Notes: a model not told the origin generated them from the letters alone. Positions 11,901 through 24,812 are shown, counted from the first letter of the stretch. The stretch: DNA of 64,000 nucleotides from Episyrphus balteatus (GCF_945859705.1 NC_079136.1:128375027-128439026); one strand, 5' to 3'. Made by a program: numbers and translations.

Positions 11901-13280
11901 AAAAAAAAAACTACAAGTTGGTCTTGTTTCAATCTTGACCTTACCGCATTTTGCCAGCAAATCTTCTCTCGTATCTTCAAGGAACATTGATAACAGACAC
12001 AAAGAGGAGGTTCTATCGTTCTAGATTTTCTACGAAATTTTTTGTTTGCATTTTTTCATCTTTTGTTTTTTCATTGTTTGACATCGACGACGACGATGAA
12101 GAAGATGCTTGTCATCTTCTTATGTCGTCTGTCGCATATCCTGCACCAAATTCTTAGGAACCTCAAGAGCATCATCATCGTCATCAGCAGAGAGATTGTA
12201 TGGTTTTCTATGACACACCAGAATTTCCAAATAAAAATGCGTGATGTCCTTTTAAAGTTACCCATTAGTCTTTTTTGTTGATTGTGATGTGGCGTTTTGC
12301 CACATCAGCAAGTAAAATTTTGTATCTGTCGAAAATTGATTTTATTTTTATTTCCTCAAAAATCAATCAACGATTTTTGTTTTTCTGGTCAAAAATAGGT
12401 GTGGAGCTGTAAAAAGCTGTTCTCTCAAGGTAAATTGATTAAATCAAGGATGCGGAGAGACAAAACAAAAAAGAAAGAAAAAAAAAGAAAACAACACAAC
12501 AACCATGAGGATGCATACCTTTACGTTACATGTTAAGGGAATCTGTAAAAAAAAAAATTCATTTCAATTTAAAGTAAATTGATTGATAAGAGGGAAAAAT
12601 CTGCTTAACTGTACATCTACATATTCACATGGCATTCACATCATGATGGAACGCAGACAGACAATTGTAAGGTTGGTAGATTGGAATGATTAAAGAGGAT
12701 GCAATTTACAGGGCTAGGGATAACTTACTCAATAAAGCTACTCAAATTGATTTACCCTTCAATTCTCACGCACGTTGCGCTTCTCATGTCCCTTAACAGA
12801 GAGAGAAAAGATACAAGTTCTCTCACACATACATATTTATGTTCTGTGTGAAGGGCAAAAACGTTAAATTTATATCCTGTATTGACGAAGCTTTTTACTG
12901 ATATACATATTCATATAGGTTTCTGGTTCCTACATACAAATGCCGGATACGGGTGGTGGTAATAATTTTGATGTTAGGGTAGGAAGGTAGGTAGGTGCTA
13001 AATGAACCAGTGTAGGAAATCCTTTGAAAAAGTTAATAAAAAAAAAAAAAAAAAACACACAGATACAGGTTAAATATTTACTTGTCGATAGGAATTTTGT
13101 AGAGTCTAAAATTTTAAAACACATTCAGTGCTTTTATATTGAATATGCTTTAATGAAAACAAAAAAAAATATTTATCAATGCTGGGTGTAATCATTTTTA
13201 TGTTTAATGCCAAACCGCTTCTTAATTCGAAAATTTCCAGCTATTAATGCGAAAAAAATGTAATTTCAAACAACATTTTC
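8931..13280. other. AT-rich non-coding stretch
   Basis: No gene is recognisable. Two diverged copies of a CAACCCAAARTTGATT...GTTGGTTTTGT segment lie at about 9152-9195 and 9290-9330, suggesting an old local duplication. AGTATAAAAG strings at about 10776 and 11237 look like TATA boxes but have no supporting exon. The less AT-rich part at 11030-11150 and 11700-12200 contains only short unrecognised frames. Confidence 0.4.
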
Positions 13281-13364
13281 ATAACGTTACGTAACGTTAT
13301 GTTACGTAACGTAATGCTACTTAATGTAATGTTTCGTAACCTTATGTAACGTAACGTTACGTAG
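13281..13364. repeat. Palindromic ACGT/GTAAC cluster
   Basis: ATAACGTTACGTAACGTTAT at 13281-13300 is a perfect 20-bp palindrome, followed immediately by the palindrome GTTACGTAAC (13301-13310). A third, ACGTAACGTTACGT, lies at 13349-13362. In between are degenerate GTAAC/GTAAT steps. The whole cluster is made of the same 5-6 bp word and its complement, so it can form cruciforms. Confidence 0.8.
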
Positions 13365-13600
13365 TGCAACACTCCTTCAAAATAATCATATTATCTTGGG
13401 TTTCAAGACTAATATACATACATAGACAAATTACATTTATTCATGTAGCTATTCGTGAAGAAACTTATCTCCTTTACAATTGGGTTTCTCAAATGTCTCA
13501 ATTTTGCCGGAACGGTTCCGACATTTGAAACTTGTGCCGATCTACAAAATGCCCCATTAGTTTTTTCTCTATCTTTCTTTATTCGAAAAATTTCGGAAAG

Positions 13601-13726
13601 TTAAGCCTAAACTACATAGAAACATTTTTTAATGTCACATCAATAAATTTTGTTTTTATTATTTTGTACTTTTGTTAACTTTATATACTTTTTTTGCCTT
13701 TGTGTTTTGATGTAGTTCTAGCTTAA
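13601..13726. mobile_element. Short MITE, copy A of the TTAAGCTAGAACTACAT family
   Basis: The ends TTAAGCCTAAACTACATAG and (reverse complement of the right end) TTAAGCTAGAACTACATC are inverted. The interior contains AATGTCACATCAATAAA. A second copy at 47652-47807 has the same ends and interior. Copy A has lost part of its left arm (ACACAAAGT is absent there). There is no coding capacity, and a target duplication cannot be called safely. Confidence 0.7.
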
Positions 13727-13730
13727 ATGA

Positions 13731-15400
13731 TGTAAATTCCATAATGGACTATTGACCCACTTTTATGGGACCCAATGGGGTCAAAAATCTACAAAAAAGT
13801 AAGACAGAATTGCCTAATTTCAAAAAGGTTGTTGATTCAAGGAGTTTAAGAAATCTTTACTTGTAAACAATGATGAAGAATATTTTTAAATTGATTTTTA
13901 ATATTATCTTTTTAAATTTTGTTTTTTGAAAATTTTATGAAGATTTTTTTCAAAAACTGATGCAAGTTGAGTTTTCAAAACTGAATGCAGTAATTTTTGT
14001 GTAAATTTTGAAAAAAATTACTTTATTAAAAAAAATTGCGTTTTTAGTTCCAAAAATTCAGATGACGGAAATATGACGTTATTGTATTAATTATTTGTTT
14101 AAATTGTGTAGGTATACCTTGTTAGAGGCGAATCGATTCTCTTTACAAATTTATGGACAGATATTTTTTATTATTTTTTAGAATAAATTGTTTTCAAATT
14201 TAAGATAGAAATAAAATAATAGGTTTTTTAGTTGCAAGATATGGTTTGATAACTATTTTTTTTTTTTAATTTTTGTTCTAATTTTAAGTTAATTTTATAT
14301 GTATTTGTTTAATATGGCCTTAAATGAAATATTTAATTTATATTTCATTAAAAAATTATAAACATGCTAAGAGATCAAGATTACTTAATATCTTTTTTGA
14401 ATAATTAAATTAGTTGTTTTTTCCTTACAAAAAATGTTTTTTTTTTTTTTAATGATAAATATTTTTATATAAGGAAATTCTAATAAATGAGTAAAAAAAT
14501 TAATTTAAAAAAAAATTGATTTTGATTGAATATAATGAATAGGTGGGTAAATATTTTACGAGCAAGATTTTTGTAGGTATTATTGAATTGTTTTTTTTTT
14601 TTTCAAAAAATGTTTCAACATTTAGGTATTTGTTTAGTAAAAAAAAAACGAAACTATTTTTTTGAAAAGCCAATTTTTATTATTTTATGATTTTAATACT
14701 TAAAAATAAAACATTAAACATTTCAATTTTTAATATATCAATTGAAATACAATTTTTTCAGGAATTCAAACTGTATTCAATTTTTATTTCCAAATTAAAA
14801 CTTAGGTACCTATTGCATTAAAAATATAAAAAAAAATGTTTTTTAATAATATTTGTGTACCGACACGTGTATCTGTTTCAATACCTAAAACTAAAAAACA
14901 ACGAAATTTCCAAAGATAGAGCCTTTAGAGCCTTTTCCTCAAAATTGGTGTTTGAGTAATTTTTTTTAATGCACAACTCAGACTTTTTATATAAAAAAAA
15001 ACTTTTAGCTTTGTAAATTTTTTAATTATAAGTAAAGTTATTATTTGATCGTTTTTGTTCACTGTGGCGTATGCGTGATATTTTCTTTTTTAACTTGAAA
15101 AACTGAAACTAACTAATAATTTTTTGAATAGAGGGAGCAAACTGATTTTATTAATTTGGATTCTTCTTTTTTAAGGAGGGGGGGGGGTAGGGTTATGTAA
15201 TCAGGAGTAAAAATTGTTTGAATCAAGTTGTTTCGTAGCTAATCCGAACAACGCTGCTTTTTTAAAATAAAGCGATGACTTTTTAAATCTCTGCACGAAG
15301 AGTTTATTTAATTTAAGTTAGTCTATGATTAAATTTGAATTAAAAAATGGTAATAAGAAACAGCAAATAGCTGAATACAAGAATTTTTTATGTAGGTATG
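13731..15400. other. AT-rich non-coding stretch
   Basis: Low-complexity DNA with many A/T tracts and no convincing frame. At 15068-15086, CACTGTGGCGTATGCGT matches the terminal sequence of the small element at 37675-37821, so a single end or relic of that family lies here. A run of ten Gs is at 15178-15187. Confidence 0.45.
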
Positions 15401-15402
15401 TA

Positions 15403-15913
15403 CATTAGGGTGTGTCAAAATGCAAAAGTATGGAATTTTCAAATGTAATAGCTTTTAAACGTTGCATTGCTTATCTAAATTAAATCCTGCGTTTACAATT
15501 TTCATTTCAAATTAATATCTCTGGCTCGCTCAAAATATAGGAAGAAATCGAAGAAATTTGGATTTTTAGAGGTTTTTGAAACATATGTTTGGATACAAAA
15601 AAAATATATTAAATATTTTTAGGCTTTCACGTGAAAGATAATTGCAAGAAAAAACTTTTAAGCTTATATTTGTTGGAATTGAACACTTAGTAAAGAAGCT
15701 TCGAAATAATAAGTGAATAAAAAAAAATAATTTTTTCATATAAAATTGTTTTTTTCTTAACAACTTCAACCGATTTGAGGGAGTAAAAGACGAACGATAT
15801 TATAAATTTTTTTTACCCATTATTAAATCTCAGACCCTAATACAACTTTTGACCACTATTACATTTGAAAATTAGAGTACTTTTTTTTCATACAAAAGTG
15901 ACACACCCTAATG
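15403..15913. mobile_element. TA-flanked MITE, about 511 bp
   Basis: The outermost 20 bp, ATGTACATTAGGGTGTGTCA at 15398, is repeated perfectly in reverse complement at 15899-15918. The similarity resumes further in: TTTTCAAATGTAATAG occurs in both arms. Taking TA (15401-15402 and 15914-15915) as the duplicated target gives an element with ends CATTAGGGTGTGTCA. TA duplication plus short inverted ends is typical of Tc1/mariner-type MITEs (family knowledge; the assignment is inference). No transposase remains. Confidence 0.8.
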
Positions 15914-16263
15914 TACATAGTTACTAGATTTTCATAATAATAAAAAATCTTCAAACTAATTCATAATTTTATATTTATCAGTATGAAATTTGAACTCGTT
16001 TTTGAATTCTGCTTATCAATGTGTATTTTGATACGAAAATTTCTTATTTAGTCCTAAGTTTTTACAAAAGAAAAAAAAAATACCTTCCGTAACCAATGGC
16101 AACACTTTCTCTCAAGTTCAAAACCCAACACATAAAAAGATAGGCAATTATATGAAACAACACACTATCTACAACACAATCATACATACCTACTCAACTC
16201 ATCAACAATACGGACTAGGACAACGCAAAAAGGCTAGTAAAAACAATAATATTGAAACAGTCG

Positions 16264-16282
16264 CCCCCCCCCCCCCCCCCCC
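16264..16282. repeat. Poly-C run of 19 bases
   Basis: Nineteen consecutive Cs in otherwise AT-rich DNA. This is the longest G/C homopolymer in the window. Confidence 0.95.
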
Positions 16283-16599
16283 ACTAACACATGTCTAACA
16301 AGAGTTTCACCAGAATATTCTCCCGGATTTCTCACTCAAATTTAACAAAAAATGTACAGAACCACCCAAAAAATATTATATTATAGTGGAGTCTCAGAGA
16401 GTAGTTAGTACTGACGATATGGCGCCCGGCAGGAAAAACAACAACAAAAACAACAAATTGAGAGCGAGAGAAGGCCATCATACACGACAAAACTCCTCCA
16501 AATGAGAGCAGCACAGCACAAATCTACATAGAACTATATACAGAAGACGAACATTTTTCAAGGTTAACCTACTCCTAAATGCACACACAATTTCCTGAG

Positions 16600-16607
16600 T
16601 ATAAAAG
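16600..16607 (+). promoter_or_regulatory. Possible TATA box (GAGTATAAAAGCCGCGG)
   Basis: A good TATA match in a GC-shifted context. There is no well-placed initiator and no downstream exon that I can recognise, so this is only a candidate. Confidence 0.2.
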
Positions 16608-18152
16608 CCGCGGTCTTCACCTCATATTTACCCCCTCGCTTTTCCTCTTTCGCACACAATCACATTTCATACATATGCAGCTAAAGCAGTAGTAGAGTAG
16701 GTATTAGCCAGGAGTAGGACAATACACTAAGGATACGTAAAAGCGGGTATAACTTTTGTCTTTGATATTTTTCTCTCATCGTTGTTGTTGTTGTTGTTTT
16801 TGTTAAAAAAAGTTGAAAATGAAAAAATAAGTTTTTTTGTATTTAAGTTGGAAAGGATTTTTTTTTTTTATTTTATTTTGTTTGAGCTGTTGTTGGGCGA
16901 CACAATTCAATGCGAAAGGACGCTCTTTGACTTAGACAAGTGAATTTTTGTTCTCCGGGTTTGTGTCAGTTTTTATTTGTTGTTTCTTTCTTGCTCCTCG
17001 TAGATAAACACTTCTTCTTTTTTGTACTCGTTTCGTATAGGTCACACAGAGAAATCGAAACGACTGACGACGACGACGGTTGTCGTCTCGGATAGAGATG
17101 CCATGGTTGGTCTTGGAAGGATGTCCTTATGCCATCATCTGAGAGTGGCATGAGTAAATATTGGCTGGACAGGATTTCTATTTTGCACAGATTTTTTTTT
17201 TTCTTTCTATAAACTTTTTTTTATTCCTTTTGGGGATTTTTGTTGTTGTTTTGTGTCTTCTTTTTCTATGAAAATTTTTTTTTTAATGAATAGAAAGATA
17301 TTATATCTTTTATACACATAGACTAGTGTCTGTGAAAAATAAATTGCTAACTAAGATGGTTGAGACGAGTGACAGAAAGAGTGAGAGAGAGAGAAAAACT
17401 ATAAAAGTCTAAAATTGGTTTATTGATTGGAAGAGTTTACTTTACTTCTAGTGGCGCTACTTTGGCTGCGAAAATGTCTCACAAAAAAAAAAAATATAAA
17501 AAAAAAAAGGTTTTAGGGTAAATGGAAACTCAACCGCAAATGTGCTAAGAGTGAAAAAATAAAACACAGAAGAAGATAGAAATATCTATTCAAAAAGCCA
17601 CAAGAAAATATATAATTTTCCAACAAAATATAAAAACCGAGAAATCACTCTCCAACGAGGTAAGAAAATATTTAATTGCCTTTAGAGAATTAGTTTTTTG
17701 TCTATAGCTTGGGTAGGTTGTTTGGAAACAAAAGATAGAATAACAGACAGCTTAACCAGAGGCTAAGATAAAAACAAAGAAAATATCTTCAGAGATGCAA
17801 TTTTGCAATCAGCACAAAAAAAAAGAGTTTCGTTTTTGTAATTAATATACAAGGAATTTTTTTTGTTGTATTTTTTATTCAAGAACCCACCATAACTGCC
17901 TGTGTACTAAAATTTTCTAAAATTGAAAAGATTTTTTTATGACCACAGGGAGGCTATAACCAAAACCATGAGATTTTATTATTGTAGACATTTGGTCTAA
18001 ACCTCAAAGCGCGCAGAGGATAGTTAAGCAAATTTTCAAGATATTTTTAAATTTTTTTTTAATTCGATTAACCGTTCTCACAGTTTTTGAGGATATAGGA
18101 CAACAGATCAATATTTGTTTTAACATATTTTTGCTACGATTTAAAAAGACAC

Positions 18153-18230
18153 GGGTCAAAATTCTGGTTTTTTGAAAGCAGGATTTTGTACAGCAGAATT
18201 TTGACCCCGGTAAAATTTTGACCCCAAACC
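18153..18230 (+). mobile_element. Degenerate relic of the GGGTCAAAATTCTG family
   Basis: GGGTCAAAATTCTGG on the left and CAGAATTTTGACCCC plus AAAATTTTGACCCC on the right match the ends of the elements at 22721-23550 and 26665-27345. Only about 78 bp remain, with no clear target duplication. It is either an end-to-end deletion derivative or an ancient copy. Confidence 0.65.
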
Positions 18231-20652
18231 GTAGATACCTAGAAACCTCAAAAACGTGACATGATAAAATATATGTATCTAACTTTGAATTCAAGTTCAG
18301 CACATCAAAAAGACTTCTGAAAAATAATTTATTTCCTGTTACAAAATCATTTTATACCAGTTTTGTTTAAGATTTTAGAATAAATGATAAAAATACAAAC
18401 AGGGTTAGAATAAATTTGATAAATACCTAATTTCCGACACGGGACACCGAAAGAAAGTCATTTTTTTAAGTTTCAATCGGGATTTTTAACAATTTTAGAA
18501 ATAAATGAATAAAAATTAATATCCCAAAGTATTTTTTTCAAAATTTGAGATTTTCGAAATTTCATTTATAAGTAATTTTCTAGCATTTTTCTAATAATGA
18601 TTTCTCAATAATGTTTGAAAATTGAAAATACATAAAAATAATTATATTTTAGTTAGAACTAGTCGTCGCTTATATAAAAATAAATTATTTTGCTGTACGA
18701 TTCAGAATTGGTCGAAAAACAAAAGCCCTTACTTTTTGGAAATTCACGTTCTGACCGCAATCTTGGATTTGAATTCTTGAAAAAAATACATATCTAAATT
18801 TCTATTGGTTCTTTGGACGTCTGGTTGCTGAATTATTTTCAATCGAAATATTTTAATTTTTTTTTATATTCTTACATTCGGAAGCAGATATTTTCGGATC
18901 AAGGTATCGAAACAAGATTTGGTTTGCAGATATGAGCTCACAATGAATAGGCCTATCTTATCCACGTCTGGTTGCCCAATTTTGTAGTATTACAAAAAAA
19001 AAAATTAGTTGACATAAAAGTAGCAAATTTGCTAAATATTTAGTTTCAAAAATGTTTCAATATTATCTATATCAAGAATCTTAGATCTAGGCTTTCTTTT
19101 TATGTCTTCACAACTCTTTTTCTGTCAGATTAAACGCAAACACGTTTATCCATATGAAATCTTGACTTTTTATTTGCCCAACATGTGTTTTTGTTGTAAT
19201 TTAATTTACTGAATAAAAACAATTTAGTTTTATTTATCATTCATTGAAATAAAAAAAAAAAAGTTCTAAGACTCTAACCAACTGCAAATAAAAGAAAAGT
19301 TGGTGCCAACCACACACCCTTATATCTGGTGCACTTTTGGAAACGTGCATAGTAAAAAAAAAGTTGGCGAATTTTCATTTTTTTTTTTTTTATTTTTAAC
19401 TTTTTCGGACTTTATTCACAAACTTTCGTAAATTGCTGCTTTTTACAAAAACACTTTCTCCTACAATTCGTTACAAGCATTAAATTACGAAAGCATCCGC
19501 ACAGAGTTGATATCAAGTTATAGCAAACATTTACTTTTTTGATTGAAAACACACTAAACGAATAAGTTAAAACTGCTACAACAACTAGCTAATTAGCGGC
19601 AAGTTGATGACAAATTATACAACATAGCTTAATTAGAGGATATTAAAATGAAATGAACTTTAATGAAAAGTTAAGTTAATTAATCTAAAATCCTATTTCA
19701 ATAGATTTTTCTAAAAGTTATCTACAAAAAAAAAAAAAAATCCCACACAAAAGAATTTCGAAGTAAAACAAATATTTTCACTCGCTAATTGATATCCTTC
19801 TTGAACTTAACAAACAAAAAAAGTGTTTTAATCCTTTTCACAGGAAGTGAAACAATTTCCTTTAATTTAATAAAATAATACAAAAAAAAATCTTCTTTTT
19901 AGTTTATACTTCAAGAGTATTTTTTTTTTTTTTTTTTTTTTTTTCATTAGAAAAAATAATAAGCAATAAAATTCTATAGTCCATAGGTAGTACCTTAACT
20001 TTATTTAAAAAGTATCCTTAGAAAATACATTCTGTTTTGTGTTATAGGTATTTTCCTGTTAAAATAAAATTAAAAAAAAAAAAATAAAACAGGATCTCCA
20101 GTGTTACAAGTTCGTACTAGGAAATATACTGTTCAAGTATTTAATGAAAGACTTCTTAAGGAAAAATAAGCATTCAAGTAAGTACCTACTTTTCTACTTA
20201 CAACATACCTCCTGTCGTCGTTGGTCGTCGTCATGGCTTCGTGAGAATTTTTCTCTTGAAAAATTTAATGAAAGCAATTGAAACTGTTTGACTATTAGAG
20301 AACTATTTTAAGGACTCTCTGTGAGTCAACACATACCTACTCATAAGTCCTTTCATTCCTGGCAGGCGGCAGCATAAATAGTAAATAAAACAAAATCGAT
20401 AAAAACAAGTGTCATTGTTGTTGTTGTGAGTTGAATTTAAAATTCTTTAGAGAGCCTTAATAATTCACTGTTGCAGAAAATGTGTAACATAATCCTTAGA
20501 CATTTTTATCTTCAACACAATCACATCCACAAAGAAATAAATAAAAAACAAAACACCCAAACGATTTCATTGAAATGTGCTACTTGTCATTTTTTCGCGT
20601 AATTAATTTTTTTTTTTTTTGGGAAATGGAAAGAAAAAAACAAAATTAATTA

Positions 20653-21472
20653 GGGTAAATTAGGGCATTATGGCATACCTAAGCACAAACTCAAATATCT
20701 TTACTACGGACTACAATTTTTACTTCAATCATTTTTTCTAATTAAATTTCATAAAAACGTAACATAAATAAATTATTTAAGAATAAAAATTCAAGCTTTT
20801 TAACAAAAAATAAATTAATTAAAAAATAGTCCAAAAAAAAACCATATTGCCCTATGTACGGGCAATATGGCGAACCCCATTTACTTCGGAACCCTTTACT
20901 TTTTTTACGTATATTCAGCATTTCTGAAATATAATTGTTAATAAGTTTCATAAAATTAACGTTAAATTGAGGTTATTTTCAAATTTAAAAAAATGCAGAG
21001 TTACTTTTGAAATTAGTTTTACATAAGGGCATTATGGCGCAGTCGGGTATAATATAGCGCCATAATGCCCTTATTGCATCTGCGCCATATTGCAAAATAT
21101 ACACATATTCACAAAACTCCAAAAACTAAACACAATTCTTACTTCAGTTAAAATATAACAAGTGATATAACCAAACCAAAACTGTACTCTGCGTTTCACT
21201 CTTTACAACAAACACGTGCACTGTATAGTTACCGAGATACACACAAACAAAAACAAAGATTTATTATATTGGAACCCAGAACCGGTATTTTTTTTTTGTT
21301 TTCTTTTTTGTTTGGCACAAAAATAATAGCACTGACCTGCGATCGTCACAAGGCTAGTGTTCGACGAAGGCCAAAGTTTCTGCATTGGTTTTATTTAAAA
21401 GTGAGTATTGGAAGTATGGTAGTTGAGAGGTGCGCCATAATGCCCGGTGCGCCATAATGCCCGAAGTTACCC
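20653..21472. mobile_element. TA-flanked element with inverted GGGCATTATGGC repeats, 820 bp
   Basis: The left end GGGTAAATTAGGGCATTATG and the right end, in reverse complement GGGTAACTTCGGGCATTATG, form inverted repeats flanked on both sides by TA (20651-20652, 21473-21474). The inside contains further inverted copies of the same word. There is an 18-bp perfect stem with arms 21023-21040 and 21057-21074 (ATAAGGGCATTATGGCGC), and an 11-bp stem CCATATTGCCC/GGGCAATATGG at 20842-20870. GCGCCATAATGCCC occurs twice in a row just inside the right end. The TA duplication suggests a Tc1/mariner-type non-autonomous element. I see no transposase. The 21203-21457 open frames are low quality. Confidence 0.8.
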
Positions 21473-22720
21473 TATGTTACAATATTTTTTTCTTTTATTT
21501 TATTTTATTTTTTTTTTAGAAAAAAACACAACACCCACAATTTGTGGCACGTGCGGCAAAAGACTAATTCTTGTTTGTTTTTATTTCTCTCCTCCACTTT
21601 CCCTTATTTTGACTTAGCAAAAAAAAAATTATTATATTTTCCACCAAAATGCACAGTAAATTATTCCATTCCGCTAGCTAAATATTAATATATGTATCTC
21701 CGTGAATACTTAAATAACTGTATCTAATCTGAATCTGAAAAAAAAAAAAAAAAATATGTATAGAACGCAACATATAACATACACTCAGTGTCAATTAATT
21801 TAGTACAGATGAAAAAATGTTTAAAGGGTTCTATGTTTTTACTTGCGATTGAGAAGTCTAGATGAAAATAAAAGCTGACATTACGATGATAGAGAGTGCG
21901 AAAAGAATAGGCCTCGCTCTTTGTTTATGTGTTTGTTTATTCCTATCTCGATTAGCCAGACTAAACTACTAAGCTACTAAACTTCTTTAAAAAAAAATCG
22001 AACCCTTATTCTGTCCATAATCTCGTAAAGGCCCTAACTACATTTTTCATACTTCTGAATTATAGAGGGAAACACAGAATCAAAAACCGCAATTTGCATA
22101 TAAAAATGAAAGAATTTCAATAATATTTGGCATTTTCTGGCTTATTTTAAGACTTAGGCTAAAAAAATAAATGAGAATTGGGCCTATTCGGCGAGATCTT
22201 TTATTCTGCTATTCTGTTTTTTTTTGTTATGAATTTCCATGCAAAAATCTAATCTGTCAAAAAATCTTTTATGATTTTCATATTTGCTATTCGGCATATA
22301 GACCAGTGCCAATCCGGTTTTCAGAAGGCAAAAGTTGAAAAAAATTATTAGCAGCATAAGGGTGGTGGGAAAATTTAGGATAAATGGTATATGACAGGGG
22401 AAAAATAAAATGCCCACAAAAAAATTGGGGGAAAAAAAAATTTTTTGACTTCAGATTCGAGCTCAGCGCACAAAAAACCTTTAGAAAAAAATATACTTTG
22501 ATTTCTATAAAAAAACTTTTTGACTAGTGAAATCGAACAGGGCAGAAAAAACCTAATGCCTTGTTCGATTTCACTATTCAAAAAGAAAATCTGAATCTGA
22601 AGTCAGAAAAATTCTTCACAACACGTTTTTGACATATTACCATGCCAAAAATCAGAAAAATAGTGTTAAAAAGGTCAATGACCATTAGAAAAGGATAATT
22701 TGGTTTCTATGGAAAATTAT

Positions 22721-23550
22721 GGGATCGGGTCAAAATTCTGGCTTCAAAATTCTGCTTTACAAAATTCTGCTTTTTTAAAGAAAATTCTGTTTTTCAAAAT
22801 TCTGCTTTTTTTCTATTCTGCTTTTCAAAATTCTGCTTTTTAAAATTCTGCTTTTCAAAATTCTGCCAGCATTATACTTGAACAAAAAAATTCTGCCAAT
22901 TCTGTTTTTGTTTTTTATATCATATGCGCTGACTAAAGAAAAATACACCTCATTAATGTAATTCAACATTGGCACTTTCCTAAATTTTTTTGTTTAAGTG
23001 TCGCAAATATTTTTTAAAATGCATAGACTGACTTTCTTTCAAATAAAATCTATAACATATTGGAACCGATGTTGTTTGATACAAGATATTCCTTTTCTTA
23101 TTCAAATTTTTGAATATTCATCTTTATTTGACAAATTAAAAAATTTTGAATTATTTTCGGAAATGTTTAGTACCTATTCAAAACCTTTTCTTAATATTTT
23201 CAAATTTATTCATTTATAAAACAAAAATTAATATACATTCAAAGAATGCAAATTATGTAGGTAAGTAATCAAATAAACAGATAGTTTTTCAAGAAGATGA
23301 TTTGAGAGAATTTTGCAAAAAATTAAAAAAGAATTTGGAAAATTTTAAAAAGCGCGCGCTTTTGATTTTTTTAATTTTTTGTAGAATTTTGAAAAACAGA
23401 ATTATGAAAAGCAGAATTTTGAAAAACAGAATTTTGAAAAACAGAATTTTGAAAAGCAAAATTTTGAAAGCAGAATTTTGTAAAGCAGAATTTTGAAAGC
23501 AGAATTTTGACAAAAGAATTTTGACCCCGGCAGAATTTTGACCCCAACCC
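22721..23550. mobile_element. Foldback element with 9-bp target duplication, copy 1 (innermost of nest)
   Basis: GGGATCGGGTCAAAATTCTG on the left and, in reverse complement, GGGTTGGGGTCAAAATTCTG on the right are near-identical inverted ends. The flanking 9 bp GAAAATTAT is perfectly duplicated (22712-22720, 23551-23559). Next to each end is an array of about nine to eleven CAAAATTCTGCTTTT words, inverted between the two sides. Between the arrays lies a non-repetitive core sharing CAGCATTATACTT and GCATAGACTGACTTTCTTTC with copy 2. A 9-bp duplication is typical of Mutator-like transposons (family knowledge; assignment inferred). The K/F/N-rich open frames in the arrays are artefacts. Confidence 0.85.
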
Positions 23551-24812
23551 GAAAATTATTTCTCGCCAATATTACTGTCATTTACGGAAAAATCAATCTT
23601 TAAAATCATTTTTTTTGTTTTTTTCAATTTTTCTCAATATTTTCTAAAACAAAAGTATAGTTTTTCCACACAATCTTTAAAAAACGGTTTTAAGCTAAAT
23701 AATTGCATTCCAAACTTTTTAAAAATTAAAAATTTTTTAGGTAACTTTTTTGATTGAAAAATAAGCTATTTTTTCAAATTAAATTCGTCAAAAATCCAAA
23801 AATTAATTTTTTGCTCAAATAACATTTTTAATAGATAGAAAACATAGGTAACAAAGTAATTATTAACCAAGTTTTGTTAAAATCCAACAATTTTTGTAAA
23901 AGATAAAAATAAAAATCAAAAATCGTATTTTTGCATTTTTTTTCAATATTTTTGAGGTTATAGAAAAAAATTGTTTGAGTAAAAGTTGTAGACATTTTTA
24001 CTACCTACAACTTTTGCATAAGGCTTTTTTCGATAGGACGTCTAATTTTGACAGAAATCGTAAAAAGCTATGATTTTTGACACCCACCCCACTTTTTCGC
24101 CCACCCACCTCTTTTCCAGCAATTTATTTTTCCCCTTTCATATACCATTTATCCTAAATTTTCCCACCACCCATATGCTGCTAATAATTTTTTTATTTTC
24201 AAAAATTATTGGCACTGGTCTAACACCCAATCTGGTATGAAATCTTTTATAAAATCTTTTACGAAGTTCGAACTGTCAAAAATTCTTTTACGAATCTAAT
24301 TTTTGGTATTCAGTAAGCCTTAATCTGTTATGAAATCTTTTATTAATCATAAAAGAATAAAGGACAGATTTTTGTTGTTTTTATCATAAAAGATTTCATG
24401 AAAGTAGCAAATTTTCAATAAAAGTAGGTGCTTTTTTATATTTATATATTTGTTTTACCTAAAGATAACTGAGACGGAGGAGGTAAGTTTTTTTATTCAT
24501 AAAATACCATCAAGAAATTAAAAAAATAAAGTTACTTCAGATACGACAAGTGACTAGGACAAATCTAATGCAAAACTAAAACCATCAACAAAACACAAGG
24601 ATCACTTCACCCACTATTCCGTCTTCAATCAAGGAACGGTCGTCCTCGCCTCGACGCGACGTTGCAATCCCATTTCATCTACAAGAACTACCACCTCCTT
24701 TGAACAACTTTTTCACTTTGATATAAATAAAATTAAGAAACACCATGTTTATTTAAATTATAATTTATTTCATAAATAAAAGAAAACACATATTTTACAA
24801 AAAATAGGAAAG

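Larger units (their letters stand above)
15919..20650. other. Mostly AT-rich non-coding stretch, less AT-rich at 16070-17160
   Basis: The 16070-17160 interval has normal base composition in places, a TATAAAAG at 16600 and GT/AG-like splice words, but no frame that looks like protein. It could be a host promoter or intron region. From 17660 to 20650 the DNA is AT-rich, with one degenerate element relic at 18153-18230. Confidence 0.35.

Noticed and set aside
22775..23513. Frames made of KILK/RILKSR-type repeats
   Set aside because: They come from the subterminal AAAATTCTG arrays of the foldback element, not from a protein gene.
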